Source: Kineosporiaceae bacterium
GTDB taxonomy: Bacteria; Actinomycetota; Actinomycetes; Actinomycetales; Kineosporiaceae
DNA length: 64,000 nt
NCBI GenBank assembly: GCA_016713225.1
Contig: JADJPO010000002.1
Location: 62,001 to 126,000, forward strand
Reading direction: 5' to 3'
Both the position numbers and the translations under genes were made by a program. Each line of letters opens with the position of its first letter. Positions within the stretch are counted from its first letter, which is position 1. The notes beneath the pieces are model-generated. The model saw only the letters and a program-made list of their open reading frames with translations. It was not told the origin of the DNA and ran no database searches. Of the stretch, positions 25,914 through 35,063 are shown piece after piece.

Positions 25914-27340
25914 GCCACCCGACCTCGACCTCCGGTCCGCTCCCCGCGCCGGGGCCGTTCGCCGTCCGAGGCGTTGTCGAGGGGTTCTACGGCACCCCCT
26001 GGACCCATGCCCAGCGCCTGGACATGATCGACTTTCTGGCCCGTCGCGGCCTGAACACGTTCGTCTACAGCCCCAAGGACGATCCGCTGATGCGCCACCG
26101 CTGGCGTGAGCCCTACCGGGGTGCCACCCGCGAGCGGTTGGCCGAGCTGATCGCTGCCTGCACCGCACGAGGAATGACCTTCGTGTTCTGCCTGTCCCCC
26201 GGATTGACCATGCGCTACAGCAGTGCGACCGATCGAGAGGCCCTGCTCGCCAAGTACGTCGACGTGGCCGCACTCGGCGTCGGTGAGTTCGGGCTGCTGG
26301 TCGACGACATTCCCACCACGCTGCAGCACCCCGAGGACGTCGCCGCCTTCGACGACCTGTTGCAGGCGCAGATCGAGCTGGCCAACAACGTCGCGGCCCG
26401 GCTGCGCGAGGTCGATCCAGCGGCCGGCCTGATCGTGTGCCCCACCGAGTACTGGGGCACCGGTGAGGAGACCTCGCTGCGCCGGCTCGGCGCCGGACTC
26501 GACCCGAGGATCGACCTGTTCTGGACCGGGCGGGCGATCTGCGCGCCGTCCATCTCGCTGGCGGACGCGGCGGCGGTGGCCCGCAGCATGAACCGGCCGC
26601 CCACGTACTGGGACAACTACCCGGTCAACGACGTCGCGATGACCCACGAGCTGCACCTCGGCCCGTACCTGGGCCGAGACCGTCATCTGTACCGGTTCGC
26701 GCGGGGCGTGGTGGCCAATCCGATGGAACTGGCCGAGTGCTCCAAGATCCCGCTGGCCACGATCGCCGACTACCTGGCCGATCCCGAGGGCTACGACCCC
26801 GAGGCGAGTTGGCACCGGGCGATCGAGGACGTCGCCGGCCCCGACCTGGCGGCCGACTTCACGATCTTCGCGGACGCCGTCCGCGGCTCGTGTCTGAACG
26901 CCGACGACGCCCCCGAGGTGACCCAGGCGTTGGGGGAGTTCGCGTTCCGACTCGGCCTGGGCGACGACGCCGGTGCGGCAACGGGGTTGGCCGTCACCGC
27001 CGACCGGGTCGGCTCGGCCGTCGAGCGGCTGCTCGCCGTGACCGGGCACCCGTTGATCGACGAGGCCCGGCCCTGGCTGCAGACCGCCGCCATCGGAGCC
27101 GCCGCGATGGCCGCGCTCGCTGCCGCCGTGGCGGCCGGGGCACACCCCACCCAGATCGCCGCAACCGCCGAGGAATACCTCGACGCCTTGCGCGCCAGCG
27201 GGAGACGCGTCTACGGCGACGCGTTGACCATGGCGCTGTCCGATGCCGTCGGATTCGCCCGGGACACCGGGGTCACCGAGGGCGGCAGCGGGCAGGACCT
27301 CTCGACGACAACGCCGCAAACTGCAGTGGAGGATCGATGA
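25910..27340 (+). CDS. GH84 beta-N-acetylglucosaminidase (O-GlcNAcase-like)
   Basis: A 476-residue protein without a signal peptide. The TIM barrel opens with RGVVEGFYGTPW, characteristic of GH84 (hyaluronidase NagJ, O-GlcNAcase). The catalytic neighbouring Asp pair is in L-L-V-D-D-I-P (Asp132, Asp133), used for substrate-assisted hydrolysis of GlcNAc linkages. A helical region follows from about 310 (P-x-E-L-A-E-C-S-K-I-P-L-A-T), as in bacterial homologues. Lack of export signal suggests action on imported oligosaccharides or on cytosolic glycoconjugates. Start GTG overlaps the SIS stop. It lies 2.6 kb from the divergent OGA-type acetyltransferase gene. Confidence 0.9.
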   Translation: MSHPTSTSGPLPAPGPFAVRGVVEGFYGTPWTHAQRLDMIDFLARRGLNTFVYSPKDDPLMRHRWREPYRGATRERLAELIAACTARGMTFVFCLSPGLTMRYSSATDREALLAKYVDVAALGVGEFGLLVDDIPTTLQHPEDVAAFDDLLQAQIELANNVAARLREVDPAAGLIVCPTEYWGTGEETSLRRLGAGLDPRIDLFWTGRAICAPSISLADAAAVARSMNRPPTYWDNYPVNDVAMTHELHLGPYLGRDRHLYRFARGVVANPMELAECSKIPLATIADYLADPEGYDPEASWHRAIEDVAGPDLAADFTIFADAVRGSCLNADDAPEVTQALGEFAFRLGLGDDAGAATGLAVTADRVGSAVERLLAVTGHPLIDEARPWLQTAAIGAAAMAALAAAVAAGAHPTQIAATAEEYLDALRASGRRVYGDALTMALSDAVGFARDTGVTEGGSGQDLSTTTPQTAVEDR

Positions 27341-28617
27341 AGCTCACCTGGAAGCGTGCCCTCGGGGCCGGTGCGGTATTGGCGCTCGCCCTGACCGGGT
27401 GTTCCTCGGGCGGTGGCTCGGGGACGTCGTCCGGATCGGCGAAGGCCGAACCCCCGGTGCTCCGCGTGGCCATGGGCTCGCCCGGCGAGGCCCAGATCAA
27501 GGTCTGGGACGCGATCGCGCGTCAGTTCGAGACCGAGCACGCCGGCGTCAAGGTCGAGATGAACTACCAGGACGACGACCTGTACCAGACCATCGGCCTG
27601 CCGAACCTGCTCAACGGTCGCAACGCCCCGGACATCTACTTCGAGTGGGTGGGTCACCGGCTCGAGACGCGGGTGAAGGACGGCTTCGCCGCCGACCTGA
27701 GCGCTCAGGCCACCAAGGCCCCACTGTCGCAGACGTTCACGGCAGACCAGCTCGCACTGGGTCAGGTCGGCGGCAAGCAGTACCTGATCCCGCACACCTC
27801 CGACGTGACCAATGTGCTGTGGTTCAACAAGAGGCTGCTCGCCGACGCCGGCGTCACGCCCCCGAAGACCTGGGACGAGTTGCTGGCGGCCTGTGACACG
27901 TTGAACGGCAAGGGGATCACCCCGATCGCCTCCGGCAACAAGGACCTGTGGGCGGCCGGGAACTTCCTGGCACACCTGTCCTCGCGGATCGTCGGCGAAC
28001 AGGCCTACGACGCCGCGCTGTCCGGCAGCGCCGGGTTCGACGCCGCCACCTGGAAGCCCGCCTTCGACGCCGTGGTGCAACTGAAGGACCACAAGTGCGT
28101 GAACCCCAGCGCCAACGCCATCACCGACAACGAGGGTGCGCAGCTGTTCTTCCGGGGCAAGGCCGCCATGCACCCGATCGGCTCGTGGTTGGTCAGCTGG
28201 GCGATCGACGAGGCGCCCGGGCTCGACTTCGACTACGTCAACCTGCCGACGGTCACCGGTGGCAAGGGCAACCAGGACAGCGTGATCGCGGTGACCACCG
28301 GGCACGTGGTGAACGCCAAGAGCGCCAACATCGACCTGGCGGTGGCGTTCCTGGCGATGGTCAACTCCTCGACCTTCGTCGACCAGTTCGTCAAGGCCGA
28401 GACCACCCCGATCGTCTCGATCGGCAAGGGCTCGCCGGTGGACGCCCGCAGTACCCGGCTCAGCGAGCTGACCGCCAAGGCCCCGGTCGTGGTCAACCCG
28501 CCGGACACGGGTTACGACCTGAAGCGGGCCGAGGCGCTCTATCGTGCAGTGGCCGAGGTCCTCGGCGGCAAGGCGACCCCCGATCAGGCGCTCGCCACGC
28601 TCGCCGCCCTGAAGTAG
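27337..28617 (+). CDS. ABC transporter sugar-binding lipoprotein
   Basis: A 426-residue family 1 (CUT1) solute-binding protein. The N-terminus has a lipobox (LALALTGC, Cys near 21) and a Gly/Ser spacer. The mature part shows the typical N-x-x-x-A-P-D-I-Y and T-P-K-T-W-D-E-L-L segments. It should bind an oligosaccharide, by context a GlcNAc-containing one, on the outer face of the membrane. AGTGGAGG stands before the ATG that overlaps the GH84 stop. A hairpin separates it from the permease genes, as usual when the binding protein must be made in excess. Confidence 0.9.
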   Translation: MKLTWKRALGAGAVLALALTGCSSGGGSGTSSGSAKAEPPVLRVAMGSPGEAQIKVWDAIARQFETEHAGVKVEMNYQDDDLYQTIGLPNLLNGRNAPDIYFEWVGHRLETRVKDGFAADLSAQATKAPLSQTFTADQLALGQVGGKQYLIPHTSDVTNVLWFNKRLLADAGVTPPKTWDELLAACDTLNGKGITPIASGNKDLWAAGNFLAHLSSRIVGEQAYDAALSGSAGFDAATWKPAFDAVVQLKDHKCVNPSANAITDNEGAQLFFRGKAAMHPIGSWLVSWAIDEAPGLDFDYVNLPTVTGGKGNQDSVIAVTTGHVVNAKSANIDLAVAFLAMVNSSTFVDQFVKAETTPIVSIGKGSPVDARSTRLSELTAKAPVVVNPPDTGYDLKRAEALYRAVAEVLGGKATPDQALATLAALK

Positions 28618-28636
28618 TCGAGGCAGGCCCGAGACG

Positions 28637-28672
28637 CCTGGCGCCGCCGTCCCCTCCGGCGGCGGCGCCAGG
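28637..28672 (+). terminator. Intra-operon stem-loop
   Basis: CCTGGCGCCGCCG (28637-28649) and its exact complement (28660-28672) form a 13-bp stem around ten bases, 20 bases after the binding-protein stop. It probably attenuates transcription or protects the upstream mRNA, so that more binding protein than permease is made. Confidence 0.65.
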
Positions 28673-28714
28673 ATCCCGGCTGCCCTCCCTCCAGACACGA
28701 CCCAGGAGGTCGCG

Positions 28715-29593
28715 GTGAGGCCGACCCGAGGTTGGACCCCGTACCTGTTCGCGGCGCCGGCGCTGAGCGTCTTCGGCTTCGCGGTGCTGCTGCCCTTGAC
28801 CCTGACTGCCTACTACAGCCTCACCGAGTGGGACGGTTTCGGCCCCCGGGTGTTCGTCGGCCTGCAGAACTACCGCGACATCGCCGCGGATGAGTTGTTC
28901 CGGGCCTCGTTCTGGCACGTCACGCTCTACATCCTGGCCACGTTGGTGCTCGAGGTGATGGTCGGGTTGTGCCTGGCCGGTCTGCTGGCCGCTCGGCGCG
29001 GTGGCACGGCCTGGTTCCGGGTGGCGCTGTTCACCCCGGTGATGCTGCCCATGGTGGTGGTCGCGGTGCTCTGGTCGTTCGTCTACAACCCGGACGTCGG
29101 GCTGGTGAACTCACTGCTCGGCTCACTGGGCCTCGAACAGCTGCAACGGGTCTGGCTGGGTGAGGAGTCGACCGCGCTCTGGGCGGTCTGCGTGGTCTCG
29201 GGCTGGGTCTTCGCCGGCTTCTACATGACGATCTTCTACGCCGCGCTCGCCCAGATTCCCCAGGAGGTCGTCGAGGCCGCCCGACTCGACGGGGCGGGCG
29301 AGTGGTCGATCTTCTGGAAGATCAAGGTGCCGTTGATCGCCAACGCCACCGGCGTCGCCGTCCTGCTCTGTGTCACCGGCGGCTTCCAGGGCTTCGACCT
29401 GTTCTACGTGATGACCAACGGCGGCCCGTACAACGCGACCGAGATCCCGACCACTTACCTGGTGCGGGCGGTGTTCCGCAACGGCGAGGTCGGCTACGGC
29501 TCGGCGATGGCCATGGTGCTCACCGTCGTGGTGATCGTGCTGGGAGCGGTCTTCAACCGATTGCGGACCCGGTGGACGGGAGAGCTGCGATGA
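28715..29593 (+). CDS. ABC sugar transporter permease (MalF/UgpA type)
   Basis: A 292-residue membrane protein with six predicted segments. The ATPase-contact EAA loop is visible as V-V-E-A-A-R-L-D-G-A-G-E-W-S-I-F near residue 190, followed by the usual I-K-V-P-L-I. It forms half of the membrane channel. AGGAGGT lies before the GTG start. No ATPase gene is in the operon; actinobacterial CUT1 importers usually share an MsiK-type ATPase encoded elsewhere. Confidence 0.92.
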   Translation: MRPTRGWTPYLFAAPALSVFGFAVLLPLTLTAYYSLTEWDGFGPRVFVGLQNYRDIAADELFRASFWHVTLYILATLVLEVMVGLCLAGLLAARRGGTAWFRVALFTPVMLPMVVVAVLWSFVYNPDVGLVNSLLGSLGLEQLQRVWLGEESTALWAVCVVSGWVFAGFYMTIFYAALAQIPQEVVEAARLDGAGEWSIFWKIKVPLIANATGVAVLLCVTGGFQGFDLFYVMTNGGPYNATEIPTTYLVRAVFRNGEVGYGSAMAMVLTVVVIVLGAVFNRLRTRWTGELR

Positions 29594-30447
29594 GTGCGCA
29601 CGAGGTCACGGTTCGGCACGTCCAGGGCCGGGTGCGGGCGATCGACCTGGTGGCCCGGGTCGGGTTCGTCGTGGTGGCGCTGATCTTCGCCTTCCCGATG
29701 CTGTGGTTGGTGATGAACAGCTTCAAGACCAACTCCGAGATCTTCAACAACCCGTTCTCGCTGCCCAGCCGGCTCGATCTCGGGCAGTGGGCCGAGGCCT
29801 GGCGGGTCGGCCGGATCGGCCGCTATGTCGTCAACAGCGCCATCGTCACCACGGTCTCGGTGGTGGCGATCCTGACCTGTGCGACGGCCGCGGGGTACGC
29901 GTTCAGCCGGTTCCGGTTCCGCGGCCGCTCGGTGCTGATGGGCGCCCTCGGCCTGGGCCTGCTGCTGCCGCTGCAGTCGTACTTCATCGCTCAGTCGACG
30001 CTGTTCACGCGGCTGCAGCTCACCGACACCCGGTGGGCGCTGATCATTCCCTACACCGCCATGGGGATCCCGCTGGCGACGTACCTGATCACGGTCTATC
30101 TGGACGCCATCCCCGAGGAGATCTTCGAAGCCGCCCGGATCGACGGGGCCGGTGACCTGCGCACTTTCGTGATGCTCGCCGTCCCGCTGGTGCGCCCGGG
30201 GCTGGCGACGGTCACGGTGTTCTCGGCGCTGAGCGCCTGGAACGAGTTCCTGCTGGCCCTGCTCTACATCCAGGACGACGCGCTGAAGACGATCCCGACC
30301 GGGTTGCTCGCCTTCTCGAGCCGCTACGTGACCGACTACGGGTTGCTGTTCGCCGCGCTGTCGATCGTGACGATCCCGATGATCGTGGTCTACGTGGTCT
30401 TCAACCGGCAGATCGTCTCGGGCCTGACCGCCGGCAGCCTGAAATAG
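29590..30447 (+). CDS. ABC sugar transporter permease (MalG/UgpE type)
   Basis: A 285-residue membrane protein, six segments. The EAA loop is IFEAARIDGAGDLRTFVMLAVPL near residue 180, read as E-A-A-x-I-D-G-A. It pairs with the preceding permease, whose stop codon overlaps its ATG. It ends the amino-sugar operon. Confidence 0.92.
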   Translation: MSAHEVTVRHVQGRVRAIDLVARVGFVVVALIFAFPMLWLVMNSFKTNSEIFNNPFSLPSRLDLGQWAEAWRVGRIGRYVVNSAIVTTVSVVAILTCATAAGYAFSRFRFRGRSVLMGALGLGLLLPLQSYFIAQSTLFTRLQLTDTRWALIIPYTAMGIPLATYLITVYLDAIPEEIFEAARIDGAGDLRTFVMLAVPLVRPGLATVTVFSALSAWNEFLLALLYIQDDALKTIPTGLLAFSSRYVTDYGLLFAALSIVTIPMIVVYVVFNRQIVSGLTAGSLK

Positions 30448-31022
30448 CGCAGGCCGAGCTGGGCAGCACGGCGGCGTGCAGGACGTCGGGGTCAGTGCTG
30501 CCGTTCGAGGTCGGCGGTGAGCCGTCCGCCGCAGTCCTCCACTTGAGGCGCACTTCCTCGGCCCGACGCGATCGCGCGCCGGGAGCACGCGATTCCGCCC
30601 GATGGTCTGCCATTCGCGTATGACGGTGGCCGCGCTCCTGCACCTGCAGCGAGCCGTCGGGAACGCCGCCGTCACCCGGATCCTCCGCGTTGGCGTGTGA
30701 CACGAGGATGATCGGCGCGGTGCCGCCGACCTGAAGCGGGACACTGGCACCGGCGACAGGAAGCGGCGCGCCCAATTCCGGGAGCTACGCGACGCCAACG
30801 CGTCGGGCGCTCTGCCCGCCGCCGACGTGACGAAGATCGACGCCGTCACGCGGGTCGAGATCCGAGGGTGCAGGCGGACGCGCTCATGGCGACGGCGATG
30901 GCCGACTCCGGCCGGCCGGACGCTGCCCTCTGGACGGTGGAGGACAGGGTGAGGGGTCGGACCCTCAGCCGGGCCGTCTTCGCGGAGCGCACCCTGCAAT
31001 CCGTTGCACATTGTCGGACAGT
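30448..31022. other. Degenerate intergenic region
   Basis: About 575 bases with no convincing complete gene. Codon bias is weak in all frames and several short frames stop one another. One frame contains a relic described separately (30620-30700). It looks like the remains of a decayed gene or insertion between the sugar operon and the LCP gene. Confidence 0.5.
30620..30700 (+). pseudogene. Relic with an eCIS-type LQRxxGNxAVxRxL motif
   Basis: The 26-codon reading MTVAALLHLQRAVGNAAVTR continues with ILRVGV and a stop. The core L-L-x-L-Q-R-x-x-G-N-x-A-V-x-R-I-L closely matches the short helix found near the N-terminus of proteins loaded into extracellular contractile injection systems (DUF4157-type cargo) and of related actinobacterial proteins. 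No downstream domain survives here and no eCIS structural gene is in the window, so it is listed as a remnant. It could also be chance. Confidence 0.3.
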
Positions 31023-31075
31023 GTGCACGGATTGCATGATCACGGCGGATTTGTGCATGGATTGCATGATCACGG
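31023..31075. repeat. Dispersed 23-bp repeat, tandem pair (locus 2)
   Basis: Copies at 31023-31045 (matching the consensus) and 31053-31075 (one change) with the spacer CGGATTT, 30-bp period. It lies 17 bases past the stop codon of the leftward LCP gene. The spacer is nearly that of locus 1 (TGGATTT), and the bases before the pair (GGACAGT against GGACACT) are also alike. Confidence 0.82.
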
Positions 31076-31091
31076 GGGGTGTGAAGCTGGC

Positions 31092-32312
31092 TCAGCTCGG
31101 GCAGATGTCGGCGTCCGCGCTGCGCACCTTCACGCCGTCCAGGACGACGCCCGACGGGCTCGGCGAGGCCGAGGCACCCGACGAGGTGCCCGGGGTGGCG
31201 CCACGGGACGGTGAGCGGGTCGGGGACGGCGTGCCGTCCTGGTCTGTGTCTCGGTCTGCGGCGGTCTCGAGTGGGCGGTCCTCCCGCAGCGCCGTCCACA
31301 CCTGCTCGGCCTGGTCGGTCCAGACCAGCCGGTTGACGTCGTCCGGGGCCGGGCCGGTCGGCACCGTCAGGAACCGGATCTTCTTCAGGCCGACGTGCTG
31401 GATGGCCTGGGCGAAGCCGGCCAGCCGGGTCAGGCTGGACAACTCCGGGTTCATGGTCAGGGCGCCGGTCACGGCTCTCAGCACGGCGTAGGTCTTGGCG
31501 GGATTGCTCAGGGTGCCCGTGCTGGTGGCCTTCTGGAGCACCGAGGCGATGAACGCCTGCTGGCGATCGATGCGGCCCAGGTCGCTGCCGTCCCCGATCT
31601 TGTAGCGCTCGCGGACGTACTTCAGAGCCGTCTCACCGTCGACCTCGCTGCGCCCGGCCGGTAGGTGGATGTTGTGCTGGTCGTCGTTGACGGGTTGGGC
31701 CAGGCAGATCGGCACGGTACCGAGCGCGTCGACCACGTTCTTGAAGCCGTTGAACTCGACCACGACCCAGTGGTCGATCCGGATCCCGGTGAGCGATTCG
31801 ACGGTGCGCAGGGTGCAGGCGGGGCCACCGGTCTCGAATGCGTTGTTGAACATGCGCCGCGAGCCCGGGGTGGTCTGGCGCGTGACCGGGTCGGTGCAGG
31901 ACGGGACGTCGACCAGGGAGTCCCGGGGGATGCTCACGGCCACGGCGCGGCTGCGGTCGGCCGCCAGGTGCACGAGCAGCGTGGTGTCCGACTTCGGGGC
32001 GTCGATCGCACCCCCCACGAAGCCGTTGTCGCCGGCCCGCGAGTCCGAGCCCATGACGAGGAAGTTCACCGCTCGCCCGCCGTCCGGGTCGATGGGGGCG
32101 GCCGAGGGGCGGTCGGTGCCGAGAGCCGGGGTGAGGTCGACGGTGGTGATGTTGCGTTTCAGGACGGTGGCCGCCACGACGGTGCCACCCCCGATGAGCA
32201 ACACCAGGACGCCCACGCCCGCCAGGATGCGTCGTGCCCACCGAGGCCGGGACGGGGCGGCGTGCGACCCCCGTCGGGCGGGCACGTCGTGGCTCGCCCG
32301 GCGTCGGTCCAT
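31092..32312 (-). CDS. LytR-CpsA-Psr (LCP) family glycopolymer transferase
   Basis: A 406-residue protein: short Arg-rich cytosolic tail, one membrane segment (about 28-52), then an outside LCP domain. Signatures are NFLVMGSDSRAGD, K-S-D-T-T-L-L-V-H, VAVSIPRDSLVD with the pyrophosphate-binding Arg, and YVRERYKIGDGSDLGRIDRQ. LCP enzymes attach teichoic-acid-like or arabinogalactan polymers to peptidoglycan. A Ser/Pro/Thr-rich tail ends with a Cys near the C-terminus (ADICPS), as in the second LCP protein at 62 kb. Confidence 0.9.
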   Translation of the reverse strand: MDRRRASHDVPARRGSHAAPSRPRWARRILAGVGVLVLLIGGGTVVAATVLKRNITTVDLTPALGTDRPSAAPIDPDGGRAVNFLVMGSDSRAGDNGFVGGAIDAPKSDTTLLVHLAADRSRAVAVSIPRDSLVDVPSCTDPVTRQTTPGSRRMFNNAFETGGPACTLRTVESLTGIRIDHWVVVEFNGFKNVVDALGTVPICLAQPVNDDQHNIHLPAGRSEVDGETALKYVRERYKIGDGSDLGRIDRQQAFIASVLQKATSTGTLSNPAKTYAVLRAVTGALTMNPELSSLTRLAGFAQAIQHVGLKKIRFLTVPTGPAPDDVNRLVWTDQAEQVWTALREDRPLETAADRDTDQDGTPSPTRSPSRGATPGTSSGASASPSPSGVVLDGVKVRSADADICPS

Positions 32313-32370
32313 GCACCCGATCGTGCCACGCGGGACTCATCGACGTGAGGAGCGGGATAACCTCGCGAAC

Positions 32371-32916
32371 ATGACTATTCCTACGACCGTGGAATCTCCG
32401 TTCCAGATCATGGAGATACAGACCGGTCCCTGGGCACCGATCACCGAGAACCCGGTGCTCGAGCTGAAGGGGAACGAGGTCGTCGTCAGCTGTCCCCAGA
32501 TCACCGCGCGACTGAGCTACACGCCACTGCCGGGCTTCGAGCAGGAGCTGCCGCACGGTCGCTGGGACAGTGTCGAACGCACCTTGGACGGCGTCCCGGG
32601 CCACAAGGACGCGGGCCCCGGTTTGCGGCGGTTCGCCTTCCTGGGCGCGCCGGTGCACGGAGCGCTGCACCAGATCGTCGACACCACGCAGTTGGTGGCG
32701 GACTACTGCGTGATCCACCACCACGACGATGCGGCCGAGCTCAACGTCCTGTTGCCGGGGGATCCTGACCGGCCACTCGAGTTCGACCTCTACAACGAGG
32801 GGTCCCTCGTCGGCCATGCTCCGCTGTCGCTGTGGATCCCGGTCAACGCCGGGCACTGCGCCATGGCCACGGCGGGTACCGGCTTCTTCTTCGTGTTGCG
32901 CATGCCGCTGGTCTGA
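32371..32916 (+). CDS. Hypothetical cupin-like protein
   Basis: A 181-residue protein without signal or membrane segments, beta-rich, with a His cluster VIHHHDDAAELNVLLP followed by LEFDLYNEG and a closing LWIPVNAGHCAMATAGTGFFF. The spacing of a His pair, an acidic residue and a later His is like a small cupin or sugar-epimerase barrel, but the family cannot be named. It begins 58 bases from the divergent LCP gene. Confidence 0.6.
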   Translation: MTIPTTVESPFQIMEIQTGPWAPITENPVLELKGNEVVVSCPQITARLSYTPLPGFEQELPHGRWDSVERTLDGVPGHKDAGPGLRRFAFLGAPVHGALHQIVDTTQLVADYCVIHHHDDAAELNVLLPGDPDRPLEFDLYNEGSLVGHAPLSLWIPVNAGHCAMATAGTGFFFVLRMPLV

Positions 32917-32926
32917 GGCGCTCGCC

Positions 32927-34972
32927 TCACCTCACGGTGACCGCGCTGGTGGTCGCGGCCAGCGTGCGATCGGTCGCGGGGATGCTGGCCCGGTAGACCC
33001 CGCCGCTGACCAGCCCGGTCACGGTGAGCACGCCGCTGGTGGGTATCACCTTGGTGGTGACCCCGACCCAGGTCGACCCACTGCGGCGCTGGATCCCGAT
33101 CCGCTCGTTCGGGGCCACCGGCCTGAGGGTCAGGACGAACGACTTCGTGCCGGCCCGTACCGTGGCGGACGGCAGGGCCTGGATCGTCCGGGGCGCCGAC
33201 ATCGCGGGCCCGATCCGCGTCGTCCCGGCGTACTGCACCCACAGGCTCAGGTGGCCGGTGAGCACCACGCTGCGCGTCACCAGGCCCGAGGCGGTGCTGG
33301 TGGCCGCGACACACGTCGCCTTGGTGGCCGGGGCCATGGCCTGACAGATCGAGACGCGCGCGGACGCCAGCGGGGCACCGCCCGCGGCGATGCGGAACGT
33401 CGCGGTCACCGTGCTGGCGTAGCCGGCCCGGGCCGGGGCGCTGGTCACCGCGATGACCGCCGGGGTCGGCGTCGTGGGGGTCGCCGGCGGTACGGCGGCG
33501 CCCCGGGCGATCGCCTTGGCCTGGGTCACGGCGACCAGCGGCCGGACCAGGCCACTGCCGCTGAGGTTGTCGCGGCCGGTGGTCTCGACGTCCTGGGCGG
33601 TCGAGGTCAGCAGGGAGGCCACCTGGATGTTGCTCAACCCGGGCGCCGCCGCGCGCACCAGAGCGGCGGTGGCCGAGACCAACGGAGCCGAGGCGGAGGT
33701 GCCGGCCAGTGCGGAGTAGCCGCGTCGATAGGTGGAGACGATCCCCGTCCCCGGGGCGGCCAGGTCGACGTAGCTGCCCGAACTGGAGAAGGACAGGGTG
33801 CGGTTGTCGGTCCCGGTGGCGGCGACACCGATCACCGACGGGAACGCGGCGGGGTACATCACCGGATTGCCCTTGGCCCGCTCGTTGCCCGCCGAGGCGA
33901 TCACGACCGCGCCCTTCTGGACGGCGTAGGCGACCGCTGCGGCCTCGGCGGGGGAGTAGTCCGGCGACCCGACCGACAGGTTGATCACGCGGGCGCCGTG
34001 GTCGACGGCCCAGACGATGCCGTTGGCCAGGTCGGCGTCGCTGCCGTTGCCCGCGGCGTCCAGCACCCGAACCGGCAGGATGCGGGCGCCTGGCGCGAGG
34101 CCGGCGATGCCCAGGGCATTGCCTCGGACGGCGGCGATCACGCCGGCCACGTGGGTGCCGTGACCGTACGGGTCGCTCTGGCCGTTGCCGGCTGTCACCA
34201 GATCCGTGCCGGGCAACACCACCCCGGCCAGGTCGGGGTGGCCGGCGTCGACGCCGCTGTCGACCACCGCAACGGTCACTCCGGTGGCGTTCTGTAACGC
34301 CCATACCTGGTCGGCCTGCAGTCGGTCGAGCGCCCACTGTTGCCCGCGCAGTGGATCGGGTCCGGTGGCCTCGGCGTGGACCTCCTCGGCCAGGCTGATC
34401 GCCAGCACCGTGGGGTCACTCAGAGCACGGGCCACGGCGGCGGTGGCCTGCGCCCGGTTGGGAGCTGTCGAGTCGGTCGCCACCGGGCGGCCGTTCTGCT
34501 CGCGGACGGTGACCAGGCGGACCGTGCCGAACACCGGCGCCTGGCGCAGGACCTCGCTGGTCACGGGGCGGGGGCGCTGACGCAAGGGCGGCGACCAGGC
34601 GGACACGGTAGGAGTAGCAGCCGGAGTAGCCGGAGTAGCGGCTGGAGCCGGGGCCGGCGCGGTGACGGGTGCACCGCCCGGCGCCGTGGCCGGTGGCGAC
34701 GGGGGTTCGGCGAGTGCTCCGCCAGCTGCTGGCGCCGTGTCGGGGGCTGGTGCCGAGGTCTCGGCGGGGGCGGTGGCGGCGTCCGAGGGTGCAGTGGCCA
34801 GGACCGGCGCCGAGGCGGGCAGGGGATCCACGCTCAGCGGCAGCGACGGCAACCCCAGCGCAGCCGGCAGCACCAGCAGGGGGATCATCGGGGTGCGCCG
34901 GAGGGAGCGGAGGGTGTGCGTTCCGCAACGTCGACGCCCAGAGGACCACGGAGAGTGCCAGATCACGCACAT
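32927..34972 (-). CDS. Secreted S8 (subtilisin-like) serine peptidase
   Basis: Up to 681 residues. A hydrophobic stretch (MIPLLVLPAALGLPSLPL) and an Ala/Pro-rich spacer precede an I9-like pro-region and a peptidase S8 domain. The catalytic triad is in VAVVDSGVDAGHPDL (Asp), YGHGTHVAG (His) and AGTSASAPL (Ser about 426). From about 510 two beta-sandwich repeats with cysteines follow, probably a cell-wall or substrate-binding region. ATG at 34888 (MIPLL...) would give a more normal signal peptide than the ATG at 34972. It should degrade proteins outside the cell. Confidence 0.88.
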   Translation of the reverse strand: MCVIWHSPWSSGRRRCGTHTLRSLRRTPMIPLLVLPAALGLPSLPLSVDPLPASAPVLATAPSDAATAPAETSAPAPDTAPAAGGALAEPPSPPATAPGGAPVTAPAPAPAATPATPAATPTVSAWSPPLRQRPRPVTSEVLRQAPVFGTVRLVTVREQNGRPVATDSTAPNRAQATAAVARALSDPTVLAISLAEEVHAEATGPDPLRGQQWALDRLQADQVWALQNATGVTVAVVDSGVDAGHPDLAGVVLPGTDLVTAGNGQSDPYGHGTHVAGVIAAVRGNALGIAGLAPGARILPVRVLDAAGNGSDADLANGIVWAVDHGARVINLSVGSPDYSPAEAAAVAYAVQKGAVVIASAGNERAKGNPVMYPAAFPSVIGVAATGTDNRTLSFSSSGSYVDLAAPGTGIVSTYRRGYSALAGTSASAPLVSATAALVRAAAPGLSNIQVASLLTSTAQDVETTGRDNLSGSGLVRPLVAVTQAKAIARGAAVPPATPTTPTPAVIAVTSAPARAGYASTVTATFRIAAGGAPLASARVSICQAMAPATKATCVAATSTASGLVTRSVVLTGHLSLWVQYAGTTRIGPAMSAPRTIQALPSATVRAGTKSFVLTLRPVAPNERIGIQRRSGSTWVGVTTKVIPTSGVLTVTGLVSGGVYRASIPATDRTLAATTSAVTVR

Positions 34973-35063
34973 ACAGTGACACGGCTGGACGGGGCAGGCG
35001 AGCTGAACGGCAAGTCTCGCGTGTCTGCGCCTCCACCGGGCGGCCGATGGCTACGCTCGCCCG

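Noticed and set aside
30868..31090. Open frame with Cys-Met-Ile-Thr repeats after the sugar operon
   Set aside because: The repeated peptide is only the translation of the dispersed 23-bp element, and the frame then runs antisense into the LCP gene.
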